Assembly (NCBI RefSeq): GCF_000187745.1
Contig: NZ_GL732486.1
Span: forward strand, 144,532 to 208,531
Direction: 5' to 3'
Source of the DNA: Streptococcus sp. M334
Lineage (GTDB): Bacteria > Bacillota > Bacilli > Lactobacillales > Streptococcaceae
Length of the DNA: 64,000 nucleotides
Shown: positions 1 to 10,057 of the stretch, one piece after another
Layout of the letters: every line of letters starts with the position of its first letter
Numbering within the stretch: the first letter of the stretch is position 1
The notes under the pieces: model-generated
The model's database searches: none
What the model was told of the DNA's origin: nothing
The model's input: the letters and a program-made list of their open reading frames with translations, nothing else
Translations under genes and position numbers: made by a program

Positions 1-1
1 C

Positions 2-1891
2 CTATATGAGTCCTACCTGGTTATTGAAGAAATTTATCGAAGTCAATCTATCCTGATTTCTTCTGACTTGGTCGAAGTTCAAGGACTGTATTTCAAGAAA
101 ATTGTAGCTCCTCTGGAGTCACGAAAATTATCTCAAGATTTTTCTAAAAACATTTCTCTATTGAATCTTGAAGTGAGGGAGGAACAAGAAAGTTTTGCTA
201 AAGAGGTTGACTTGCTATTGAAAAATGAGCCTGTCTCATTAATTCAAGCCCCGACAGGGATTGGGAAAACCTATGGCTATCTCTTACCCGCTTTATCTCA
301 AGTGACAGAGCGTCAAATTGTTCTTAGTGTTCCGACAAAGATTCTTCAAAATCAAATCATGGAAGAAGAAGGTAAACATCTCAAGGAAGTATTCCATACA
401 GATATTCATTCTTTAAAGGGCCCACATAATTACCTGAAGTTGGATGCCTTTTATCGTTCCTTGCAGGAAAATGATGAAAATCGCTTATTTAGACGCTTTA
501 AAATGCAAGTCTTGGTCTGGCTGACAGAGACTGAGACAGGAGATTTGGATGAGATTGGTCAACTCTACCGTTACCAACATTTTCTAACAGATCTTCGTCA
601 TGACGGGAATTTATCAGCTAAAAGCTTATTTGTGACGGAAGATTTTTGGAAACGTAGTCAAGAAAGGGCAGAGACCTGCAAGCTTTTAGTGACCAATCAT
701 GCCTATCTTGTAACCAGACTTGAAGATAATCCTGAATTTGTCAGAGACCGTTTATTGATTATTGATGAAGTTCAAAAAGTTTTGTTGGCTCTAGAAAATC
801 TGCTTCAAGAGACCCATGATATCCAGTCTATTATTGATTTAGTTGATAAGGCTTTAGTAGGAGAAGAAAACAGGATTCAGCAACGAATACTAGAAAGTAT
901 TCGCTTTGAGTGCCTCTACTTGATAGAACAATTTCAGTCTGGCAAATCTAAGAAAAATATCTTAGATTCTCTTGCCAATCTCCACCAGTATTTTTCAGAA
1001 TTAGAAGTAGAAGGCTTTGAGGAGCTGGTTCGCTATTTTACAGCTGACCGAGATTACTGGCTTGAAGCAACTGAAACGAGTCAAAAGAAAATTCAGATTT
1101 CTTCTACGAAATCAGGCCGTATTCTTCTATCTTCCTTAGTGCCTGATTCATGTCAAGTCTTGGGAGTGTCGGCCACTCTTGAGATTAGTCAAAGAGTTTC
1201 TTTGGCAGACCTGTTAGGCTATCCCGAAGCTAAATTTGTTAAGATTGAAGCTTGTAAAAAACAGGATCAAGAAGTGGTCTTGGTCAAAGATTTTCCTCTA
1301 GTAACAGAAACTTCCTTAGAAGTCTATGCTAAGGAGGTAGCTGATTTGCTGATGGGAGTTCAAGCTTTCCAACAACCAATTTTGGTTCTCTTTACTGCCA
1401 AAGACATGCTTCTAGCAGTATCGGATTTACTTCCAGTTAGCCATCTGGCCCAGTATAAAAATGGGGATGTTCATCAGCTTAAGAAGCGCTTTGAAAAAGG
1501 TGAACAACAAATCCTGCTTGGTGCAGTAAGTTTCTGGGAGGGAGTTGATTTTTCAAGCCATCCTTTTGTAATTCAAGTTGTACCAAGACTCCCTTTCCAA
1601 AATCCACAAGAGCCCTTGACGAAAAAAATCAATCAGGAATTAATTCAAGAAGGAAAAAATGCCTTTTATGATTATCAGTTGCCAATGGCCATTATTCGTT
1701 TAAAGCAGGCTTTGGGAAGAAGTATGAGACGCGAACACCAACGTTCCTTAACTCTCATTCTGGATAGGAGAATTGTCGGAAAGAGATATGGCAAACAAAT
1801 AGTGGCATCTCTCGCAAAAGAAGCGACTGTTAAAACCCTCTCTCGGTCTGAAGTTAATGAAGCTATTGATACATTTTTAAATGAACTTTGA
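2..1891 (+). CDS. dinG: DinG-family ATP-dependent helicase (5' truncated by window)
   Basis: The frame is open from the first bases of the window, so the true start lies upstream and only the C-terminal 629 or so residues are here. A TTG at 68 is in frame but is not a convincing start. Visible superfamily 2 motifs are the Walker A APTGIGKTYG, the DEVQK box (a DEAH variant), VSATLE, and the C-terminal QALGRSMRR motif VI. Firmicute DinG-like proteins usually carry an N-terminal DnaQ-like 3'-5' exonuclease domain, which would lie outside the window. The four iron-sulfur cysteines of E. coli DinG/XPD are not obvious. It ends 36 bases before the rodA ATG, so cotranscription is plausible. The helicase identity is secure; the biological role is inferred from the family. 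Confidence 0.85.
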   Translation, partial: LYESYLVIEEIYRSQSILISSDLVEVQGLYFKKIVAPLESRKLSQDFSKNISLLNLEVREEQESFAKEVDLLLKNEPVSLIQAPTGIGKTYGYLLPALSQVTERQIVLSVPTKILQNQIMEEEGKHLKEVFHTDIHSLKGPHNYLKLDAFYRSLQENDENRLFRRFKMQVLVWLTETETGDLDEIGQLYRYQHFLTDLRHDGNLSAKSLFVTEDFWKRSQERAETCKLLVTNHAYLVTRLEDNPEFVRDRLLIIDEVQKVLLALENLLQETHDIQSIIDLVDKALVGEENRIQQRILESIRFECLYLIEQFQSGKSKKNILDSLANLHQYFSELEVEGFEELVRYFTADRDYWLEATETSQKKIQISSTKSGRILLSSLVPDSCQVLGVSATLEISQRVSLADLLGYPEAKFVKIEACKKQDQEVVLVKDFPLVTETSLEVYAKEVADLLMGVQAFQQPILVLFTAKDMLLAVSDLLPVSHLAQYKNGDVHQLKKRFEKGEQQILLGAVSFWEGVDFSSHPFVIQVVPRLPFQNPQEPLTKKINQELIQEGKNAFYDYQLPMAIIRLKQALGRSMRREHQRSLTLILDRRIVGKRYGKQIVASLAKEATVKTLSRSEVNEAIDTFLNEL

Positions 1892-1927
1892 TAAATAGTA
1901 TTGTATGAAAGTATAAGGTTAGTATAT

Positions 1928-3151
1928 ATGAAACGTTCTCTCGACTCTAGAGTCGATTATAGTTTGCTCTTGCCAGTATTTTTCCTACTGGTTATCGGTG
2001 TGGTGGCTATTTATATAGCTGTTAGTCATGATTATCCAAACAATATTTTACCCATTTTAGGGCAGCAGGTTGCCTGGATTGTCTTGGGGCTTGTGATTGG
2101 TTTTGTGGTCATGCTCTTTAATACAGAATTTCTTTGGAAAGTGACTCCTTTTCTATATATTTTAGGCTTGGGACTTATGGTCTTGCCGATTGTTTTTTAT
2201 AATCCAAGCTTAGTGGCATCAACGGGTGCCAAAAACTGGGTATCGATAAATGGTATTACTTTGTTCCAGCCATCAGAATTTATGAAGATATCCTATATCC
2301 TCATGTTGGCCCGTGTCATTGTCCAGTTTACAAAAAAACATAAGGAATGGAGACGCACGGTTCCGCTGGACTTCTTGTTGATTTTTTGGATGATTCTCTT
2401 TACCATTCCAGTCCTAGTCCTTTTGGCACTTCAAAGTGACTTGGGGACGGCTTTGGTTTTTGTGGCTATTTTCTCAGGAATCGTTTTATTATCAGGGGTT
2501 TCTTGGAAAATTATTATCCCAGTATTTGTGACTGCTGTAATAGGAGTTGCTGGATTCTTAGCCGTTTTTATCAGTAAGGGTGGTCGTGCTTTTCTTCATC
2601 AACTGGGAATGCCGACCTACCAAATCAATCGTATTTTGGCTTGGCTCAATCCGTTTGACTTTGCCCAAACAACCACTTACCAGCAGGCTCAAGGGCAAAT
2701 CGCGATTGGGAGCGGTGGCTTATTTGGTCAGGGGTTTAATGCTTCTAATCTGCTTATTCCAGTTCGAGAGTCGGATATGATTTTCACGGTCATTGCAGAA
2801 GATTTTGGCTTTATTGGCTCTGTCTTTGTTATTGCCCTTTATCTCATGCTGATTTACCGTATGTTGAAGATTACACTTAAATCAAATAATCAGTTCTACA
2901 CCTATATTTCTACAGGTTTGATTATGATGTTGCTCTTCCACATTTTTGAAAATATCGGCGCTGTGACGGGCTTGCTTCCTTTGACTGGGATTCCCTTGCC
3001 TTTTATTTCGCAAGGAGGATCGGCTATTATCAGTAACTTGATTGGTGTTGGCTTGCTTTTATCGATGAGTTACCAGACTAATCTAGCTGAAGAAAAGAGT
3101 GGAAAAGTCCCATTCAAGCGGAAAAAGGTTGTATTAAAACGAATCAAATAA
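1928..3151 (+). CDS. rodA: RodA, SEDS peptidoglycan glycosyltransferase (elongation)
   Basis: This polytopic SEDS protein has about ten hydrophobic segments. SEDS proteins polymerise lipid II at the membrane together with a class B penicillin-binding protein. Family signatures seen are GAKNWVSINGITLFQPSEFM, a loop with WLNPF, the ESDMIFTVIAEDFG stretch holding the conserved acidic residue, and the C-terminal GIPLPFISQGGS. The ATG at 1928 gives 407 residues. The frame also opens at a TTG at 1901, but the ATG better matches the family N-terminus (MKRSLDSRVDYS) and has an upstream AAGG. RodA is favoured over FtsW because of its length, the lack of an FtsW-type extension, and the neighbouring gyrB-ezrA cluster. 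It is followed after 10 bases by a DJ-1/PfpI gene. Confidence 0.93.
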   Translation: MKRSLDSRVDYSLLLPVFFLLVIGVVAIYIAVSHDYPNNILPILGQQVAWIVLGLVIGFVVMLFNTEFLWKVTPFLYILGLGLMVLPIVFYNPSLVASTGAKNWVSINGITLFQPSEFMKISYILMLARVIVQFTKKHKEWRRTVPLDFLLIFWMILFTIPVLVLLALQSDLGTALVFVAIFSGIVLLSGVSWKIIIPVFVTAVIGVAGFLAVFISKGGRAFLHQLGMPTYQINRILAWLNPFDFAQTTTYQQAQGQIAIGSGGLFGQGFNASNLLIPVRESDMIFTVIAEDFGFIGSVFVIALYLMLIYRMLKITLKSNNQFYTYISTGLIMMLLFHIFENIGAVTGLLPLTGIPLPFISQGGSAIISNLIGVGLLLSMSYQTNLAEEKSGKVPFKRKKVVLKRIK

Positions 3152-3161
3152 GGAGAAAATC

Positions 3162-3716
3162 ATGGTTAAAGTAGCCGTTATGTTAGCTCAGGGCTTTGAA
3201 GAAATTGAAGCTTTGACAGTTGTAGATGTCTTGCGTCGTGCAAATATCACTTGTGATATGGTAGGATTTGAGGAGCAAGTGACGGGTTCGCATGCAATCC
3301 AAGTAAGAGCAGATCGTGTCTTTGATGGAGATTTATCAGACTATGATATGATTGTCCTTCCTGGAGGGATGCCTGGATCTGCACATTTGCGCGATAATCA
3401 GGCCTTGATTCAAGAGTTGCAAAACTTCGAGCAAGAAGGGAAGAAACTGGCAGCCATTTGTGCGGCACCAGTTGCTCTCAATAAAGCAGGGCTATTGAAA
3501 AACAAGGAATACACTTGTTATGACGGTGTTCAAGAGCAAATCCTTGATGGTCACTACGTCAAGGAAACAGTAGTGGTAGATGGGCAATTGACAACCAGTC
3601 GAGGCCCCTCAACAGCCCTTGCCTTTGCCTACGAGTTGGTAGAGCAATTAGGAGGAGACGCAGAGAGTTTACGAACAGGAATGCTCTATCGAGATGTCTT
3701 TGGTAACAATCAGTAA
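3162..3716 (+). CDS. DJ-1/PfpI family protein
   Basis: The product has 184 residues and the single-domain DJ-1/PfpI (class I glutamine-amidotransferase-like) fold. The GFEEIEA motif near residue 14 supplies the conserved Glu, and AAICAAP near residue 100 supplies the nucleophile-elbow Cys. Relatives act as protein or nucleotide deglycases, chaperones or oxidative-stress sensors, and the sequence does not decide between them. It begins 10 bases after rodA with the ribosome-binding site AAGGAG and ends just before an intrinsic terminator, so it is probably the last gene of the rodA unit. Confidence 0.88.
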   Translation: MVKVAVMLAQGFEEIEALTVVDVLRRANITCDMVGFEEQVTGSHAIQVRADRVFDGDLSDYDMIVLPGGMPGSAHLRDNQALIQELQNFEQEGKKLAAICAAPVALNKAGLLKNKEYTCYDGVQEQILDGHYVKETVVVDGQLTTSRGPSTALAFAYELVEQLGGDAESLRTGMLYRDVFGNNQ

Positions 3717-3743
3717 AACGGGAGTCAAACTCTCGTTTTTTTA
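3716..3743 (+). terminator. Intrinsic terminator after DJ-1/PfpI gene
   Basis: An 8-bp stem (ACGGGAGT at 3718 with ACTCTCGT at 3729, one G-T pair) closes a 3-base loop and runs into seven T residues. It ends the upstream unit just before the HAD gene promoter. Confidence 0.85.
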
Positions 3744-3765
3744 CTTGGAAAAATCTAGGAAATCA

Positions 3766-3794
3766 TCGCTTTTTTAAGGAAAAAATGGTATAAT
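3766..3794 (+). promoter_or_regulatory. Extended -10 promoter giving a probable leaderless HAD mRNA
   Basis: TGG-TATAAT (TATAAT at 3789-3794) is a consensus extended -10; the -35 region is poor. The expected transcription start is about 3801-3802, exactly at the preferred ATG (3802). No Shine-Dalgarno sequence precedes that ATG. Confidence 0.7.
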
Positions 3795-3801
3795 GAAAGC
3801 T

Positions 3802-6325
<2,524 letters not shown>

Positions 6326-6361
6326 AAATCGGGAGAAGTAGTTCCCTTGGTCTAAAAAATA

Positions 6362-6370
6362 TGATATAAT
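6362..6370 (+). promoter_or_regulatory. Extended -10 promoter for ezrA
   Basis: TGA-TATAAT ends 35 bases before the ezrA ATG, in the gyrB-ezrA gap. No good -35 is seen, as is usual for extended -10 promoters. Confidence 0.6.
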
Positions 6371-6405
6371 CATTACGATTGTTTCAAGTAAAAAAGGAGT
6401 TTAAT

Positions 6406-8133
6406 ATGTCTGCTAGACTAGTAATTTATCTTGCAATTGCAGTTGCAGTTTTCTTCGTGATTGCTTATGCTATTGCAATCTACGTACGAAAACGCAATGA
6501 AAGTAAATTAGCAATTTTAGAAGAGAAAAAAGAAGAGTTGTACAATCTTCCAGTTAATGATGAAGTTGAAGCAGTAAAAAACATGCACTTGATTGGACAA
6601 AGTCAAGTGACTTTCCGCGAATGGAATCAAAAATGGGTTGACCTATCTCTTAATTCTTTTGCAGATATCGAAAATAATCTTTTCGAGGCAGAAGGCTATA
6701 ACAACTCATTCCGTTTTTTCAAGGCCAGTCATCAAATTGATCAAATCGAGAGCCAAATTACCTTGATTGAAGAAGATATTGCAGCAATTCGCAATGCCTT
6801 GGCAGATTTGGAGAAACAAGAGTCTAAAAATAGTGGACGTGTTCTCCATACCTTGGACTTGTTTGAAGAGTTGCAACACCGAGTTGCTGATCATTCTGAA
6901 GAATATGGCCAAGGTTTGTCTGAAATCGAAAAACAATTGGAAAATATCCAATCAGAGTTTTCTCAGTTTGTAACTTTAAACTCGTCTGGTGACCCAGTAG
7001 AAGCTGCTGTGATTTTAGATAATGCTGAAAATCATATCTTGGCTTTGACACATATTGTTGATCGTATACCAGCAGTTGTAACAACATTATCTAAAGAGCT
7101 ACCTGATCAGCTAGAAGATTTGGAGGATGGTTACCGTAAGCTTTTAGATGCTAACTATCATTTTGCTGAAACGGATATTGAAGCTCGTTTCCAATTGCTT
7201 CATGAAGCTCTTAAGAAAAATCATGAGAATATTGCGCAATTAGAATTGGATAATGCTGAGTACGAAAATACTCAAATCCAGGAAGAGATTAATGCACTTT
7301 ATGATATTTTTACACGAGAAATTGCTGCTCAGAAAGTTGTAGAAGCTTTAGTAGCAACACTTCCTACTTATCTTCAACACATGAAAGATAGTAATGCTGT
7401 TTTAGTCGAAGATATTAAACGATTGAGTCAGAATTATCTACTTTCTGAAACAGATGTTAGTCATGTTCATAGATTGCAAACTGAATTAGACTCTTTGGAA
7501 GAATCTGTAATAGAATTAACTTCAGAACAAGAGGAACATTCTGAGCCATATTCATTACTTGAAGAACGTTTGGAAAATTTACAAGCGACTTTGAAAGAAA
7601 TTGAGGATGAGCAAGTTGAACTTAGTCAACGTCTTGCTCAGATTGAAAAAGATGATATCAATGCTCGCCAAAAGGCAAATGTTTATGTCAATCGTCTCCA
7701 TACTATCAAGCGATACATGGAAAAACGCAATCTGCCAGGTATTCCACAAACTTTCTTGAAGTTATTCTTTACGGCAAGCAATAATACCGAGGATTTAATG
7801 GTTGAGTTAGAACAGAAAATGATTAACATTGAATCTGTTACCCGAGTTCTTGAAATTGCAACGAATGATATGGAAGCTTTAGAAACGGAAACTTATAATA
7901 TTGTACAGTATGCAACCTTAACAGAGCAACTCTTGCAATATTCTAACCGTTACCGCTCATTTGATGAACGAATTCAGGAAGCCTTTAATGAATCATTAGA
8001 AATTTTTGAAAAAGAATTTGATTACCATGCTTCATTTGATAAGATTTCGCAAGCTTTGGAAGTCGCAGAACCTGGTGTAACCAACCGTTTCGTTACTTCA
8101 TATGAAAAGACACGTGAGATAATTCGTTTCTAA
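6406..8133 (+). CDS. ezrA: EzrA, septation ring regulator
   Basis: This membrane-anchored division protein of 575 residues binds FtsZ, limits aberrant Z-rings and links the ring to cell-wall synthesis. One N-terminal transmembrane helix (about residues 5-25) is followed by a long, charged, almost uninterrupted coiled-coil body, as in the spectrin-like EzrA arc. The conserved C-terminal patch is YMEKRNLPGIPQ. The ATG at 6406 is chosen because AAAGGAGT sits 6 bases upstream; earlier in-frame codons (TTG at 6379) add residues foreign to the family. A strong terminator follows. Confidence 0.95.
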   Translation: MSARLVIYLAIAVAVFFVIAYAIAIYVRKRNESKLAILEEKKEELYNLPVNDEVEAVKNMHLIGQSQVTFREWNQKWVDLSLNSFADIENNLFEAEGYNNSFRFFKASHQIDQIESQITLIEEDIAAIRNALADLEKQESKNSGRVLHTLDLFEELQHRVADHSEEYGQGLSEIEKQLENIQSEFSQFVTLNSSGDPVEAAVILDNAENHILALTHIVDRIPAVVTTLSKELPDQLEDLEDGYRKLLDANYHFAETDIEARFQLLHEALKKNHENIAQLELDNAEYENTQIQEEINALYDIFTREIAAQKVVEALVATLPTYLQHMKDSNAVLVEDIKRLSQNYLLSETDVSHVHRLQTELDSLEESVIELTSEQEEHSEPYSLLEERLENLQATLKEIEDEQVELSQRLAQIEKDDINARQKANVYVNRLHTIKRYMEKRNLPGIPQTFLKLFFTASNNTEDLMVELEQKMINIESVTRVLEIATNDMEALETETYNIVQYATLTEQLLQYSNRYRSFDERIQEAFNESLEIFEKEFDYHASFDKISQALEVAEPGVTNRFVTSYEKTREIIRF

Positions 8134-8137
8134 GATA

Positions 8138-8184
8138 GTAAAAAAGATTTGATTCTGTGAGAAGCAGAAGCAAATCTTTTTTAT
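8138..8184 (+). terminator. Intrinsic terminator after ezrA
   Basis: A 12-bp inverted repeat (AAAAAAGATTTG at 8140 and CAAATCTTTTTT at 8171) encloses a nested TTCTG/CAGAA hairpin, followed by T residues. Confidence 0.85.
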
Positions 8185-8189
8185 TATGC

Positions 8190-8990
8190 GACTATTAGTC
8201 CGTCTCGCTCCGTTAGGTGCGAGACAAAAAAACCACCCGCTATGCGGGTGTGCGTCGAAGGTTATACCCAAAAAACTCCAAACGCGATACAATAAAGGTG
8301 TTCAAGCCAATTGTAAAGCGAAAGGAGAAAAATATGGCACAAAAGGCTCATAGTTTATCGCACACAAAGTGGCACTGTTCTATCACATTGTGTTCACCCC
8401 TAAGTATAGACGAAAAGTCATCTATAATCAATATCGAAGTAGTTTAGGAGAAATATTTCATCGTTTGTGTAGTTATAAAGGATTTGAAATTATCGAGGGT
8501 CACTTAATGCCAGACCATGTACACATGTTAGTAAGTATTCCACCAAGGATAAGTGTTTCGAATTTCATGGGTTATTTAAAAGGAAAAAGTGCACTCATGA
8601 TGTTTGACAAACACGCCAATCTCAAGTACAAGTTTGGGAATCGGCATTTCTAGGCGGAAGATTATTATGTAAGTACAGTAGGGCTTAATGAAGTCACAAT
8701 TAAGAAATATATTCAAGATTAAAGTAATTATCCAGTGGATGATTTCTTCACGAGTATGAAAATTTGAAAACGAGTAAAGCATGATATATCATTAGATAAA
8801 TTGAGTGTAAAAGAATATGAGGATTCCTTTAGGGATAGTGGTAAGTAATACTAAAGCCTCTTTGAGAAGCAAGTGACGAGTCAAGATTAATAAGGTTTGA
8901 ACAACGTGAAAGCCAGCGTCTTTAGGCGCTGGCTGGTAATTTGGACTTATAGTCCTGGTACAAACCACCCGTTTGACGGGTGGTCATGAT
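8190..8990 (+). mobile_element. Decayed IS200/IS605-family insertion element
   Basis: The stretch has the layout of an IS200-type element. The left end carries a subterminal hairpin (CACCCGC at 8234 with GCGGGTG at 8244) upstream of a single tnpA. The right end carries two hairpins: AGCCAGCG/CGCTGGCT (8911-8934) and ACCACCCGT/ACGGGTGGT (8964-8984). The left and right hairpins share the CACCCG core, as expected for ends recognised by a Y1 transposase. There are no terminal inverted repeats and no target duplication, also as expected. The transposase is broken, so the copy cannot move by itself. Exact ends are approximate. Confidence 0.75.
8334..8848 (+). pseudogene. tnpA: IS200-family Y1 transposase TnpA, inactivated
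   Basis: The product would be a HUH single-strand transposase of about 155 residues. The first 14 residues start at the ATG with AAAGGAG upstream (MAQKAHSLSHTKW). A one-base loss near 8372 then shifts the frame to YHIVFTPKYRRK. The HUH motif PDHVHML is intact. A TAG at 8651 replaces the expected Trp after NRHF. The frame then continues through KKYIQ, probably holding the catalytic Tyr, to a TAA. After about 50 extra bases the original C-terminus (KHDISLDKLSVKEYED...) reappears in another frame. There are at least three independent lesions, so this is an old relic. Confidence 0.85.
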
Positions 8991-9014
8991 TTATTGATTA
9001 CCTATAAAATTATG

Positions 9015-9117
9015 TATAATAGGATTTCAAGATAAAAAATTGGAGACGATTTAAAAAGCAAGTCCGAACCTATGTTTGGCTTATTAGGTTCAATAGCTTT
9101 CTAATCTCTCCAAGATT
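9015..9117 (+). ncRNA. Possible small structured RNA (low confidence)
   Basis: A TATAAT at 9015-9020 with weak TTATTG or TTGATT upstream precedes a nested fold. The outer stem is TTGGAGA (near 9040) with TCTCCAA (near 9106). Inner stems are CCGAAC/GTTTGG and GAACCT/AGGTTC, which compete with each other. The region lies between the IS200 relic and the convergent DUF1827 gene and encodes no credible protein. The outline faintly resembles a decayed tRNA (acceptor-like GGAGA/TCTCC, GGTTCAATAGC) but lacks proper arms. I do not recognise a known family. Confidence 0.3.
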
Positions 9118-9417
9118 TTATTTGGTTGGAATCGAAATTCCAATTAATTTTTCTGAATAGAGGGTTTTGATATTGGCCTCATCAATAGAGTCCTTATCAA
9201 TTTTACGTTTCAAGAAAAATTCTTGAATAGCTTCGATTTCAGTTTCTCGAATAGCACGGTGTTTGTTTGAGATGAGGATTTCATAGTGAAGCGGAGCTTG
9301 GGTAAAAATAACATCAGTATTTCCAGCAGAATAGACCTCAACAAGGGTTGCATCTGTACTCTCTAGCTGGCTTTTTACAAGTTGCGAGTGTGAGTTTGTC
9401 GTATTGATAAGCTTCAT
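9118..9417 (-). CDS. DUF1827 family protein
   Basis: A small acidic protein of 99 residues resembling DUF1827, a family confined to lactic acid bacteria with no known function. No signal peptide, membrane segment or catalytic motif is visible. The ATG at 9417 is preceded by GGAGGAAATG-type spacing (strong Shine-Dalgarno). It has its own extended -10 promoter in the gap before the Nudix gene, and reads towards the IS200 relic. Confidence 0.75.
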   Translation of the reverse strand: MKLINTTNSHSQLVKSQLESTDATLVEVYSAGNTDVIFTQAPLHYEILISNKHRAIRETEIEAIQEFFLKRKIDKDSIDEANIKTLYSEKLIGISIPTK

Positions 9418-9443
9418 AACATTTCCTCCGATTTTCTAATACT

Positions 9444-9452
9444 ATTATAGCA
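9444..9452 (-). promoter_or_regulatory. Extended -10 promoter for the DUF1827 gene
   Basis: On the minus strand TGC-TATAAT lies about 27 bases before the ATG at 9417. The -35 is not recognisable. Confidence 0.55.
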
Positions 9453-9475
9453 CTTTTTGAATAAAGTAGCTTGAT

Positions 9476-9928
9476 TTAGTCAATCTTATGCTGTTTTTTC
9501 CAAGATTCAATAGCCCATTTATGGCTACCACGTTTGAGGTTCTCAATAGCCTCGTCAATAGGGAACCAGGCGATATGATTAAAGTCTTCTAGTGGCTTTT
9601 GCACTTCTTTGAAAGAAGTCGCTTCATAGAGGTAGGCAGGATTGTAGTAGTAGGTGTCACGGTGACGAGAGTAGAAATATTCGTCAGCTTGTCCGTAATA
9701 AGTACCAATTTCAGCTGTGAAACCAAGCTCTTCAATCAATTCACGCTTTAGAGCTTCTTGATGATTTTCACCTGCTTCAATTTCACCACCTGGTAAGAAC
9801 CAAGCGCCATTTGGTGCTTGAACAAGAACAATTTGTTTTTGTTCAGTGTCAGGGATAACAGCATAAACACCATAGCGGTGTTGGTAAGTCACATTCTCTT
9901 TTTTTTCTCCGAAAGTTGGGGTTGCCAT
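9476..9928 (-). CDS. Nudix (MutT-like) hydrolase
   Basis: This Nudix-superfamily pyrophosphohydrolase has 150 residues. The Nudix box is complete: GGEIEAGENHQEALKRELIE continues into ELGF, with the RELxEE-type metal ligands. The start at 9928 gives MATPTFGEKKEN and has GAGG about 10 bases upstream. A longer in-frame extension to 9991 has no ribosome-binding site. Substrates in this family are nucleoside diphosphates linked to other groups, and the sequence does not identify which. It lies between DUF1827 and clpE, all on the minus strand. Confidence 0.88.
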   Translation of the reverse strand: MATPTFGEKKENVTYQHRYGVYAVIPDTEQKQIVLVQAPNGAWFLPGGEIEAGENHQEALKRELIEELGFTAEIGTYYGQADEYFYSRHRDTYYYNPAYLYEATSFKEVQKPLEDFNHIAWFPIDEAIENLKRGSHKWAIESWKKQHKID

Positions 9929-10010
9929 TGCATTTTCCTCATTATCTAGTATCGTTATTATTATCATAATGGACAAAGGCCGAGCTGTCAAGAACTTATA
10001 GTTACTTTTG

Positions 10011-10050
10011 TAAAAAGGAGCAGAAAATTTTCATTTTCTACTCCTTTTCT
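10011..10050. terminator. Bidirectional terminator between clpE and the Nudix gene
   Basis: AAAAAGGAG (10012) pairs with CTCCTTTT (10041), with an inner AGAAAAT/ATTTTCT stem. On the minus strand it runs into T residues and would end the clpE transcript. Confidence 0.75.
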
Positions 10051-10057
10051 ATAGGAT

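Noticed and set aside
9040..9112. tRNA gene
   Set aside because: The acceptor-like and T-loop-like strings are present, but the D-arm, a proper 7-base anticodon loop and a paired T-arm are missing.
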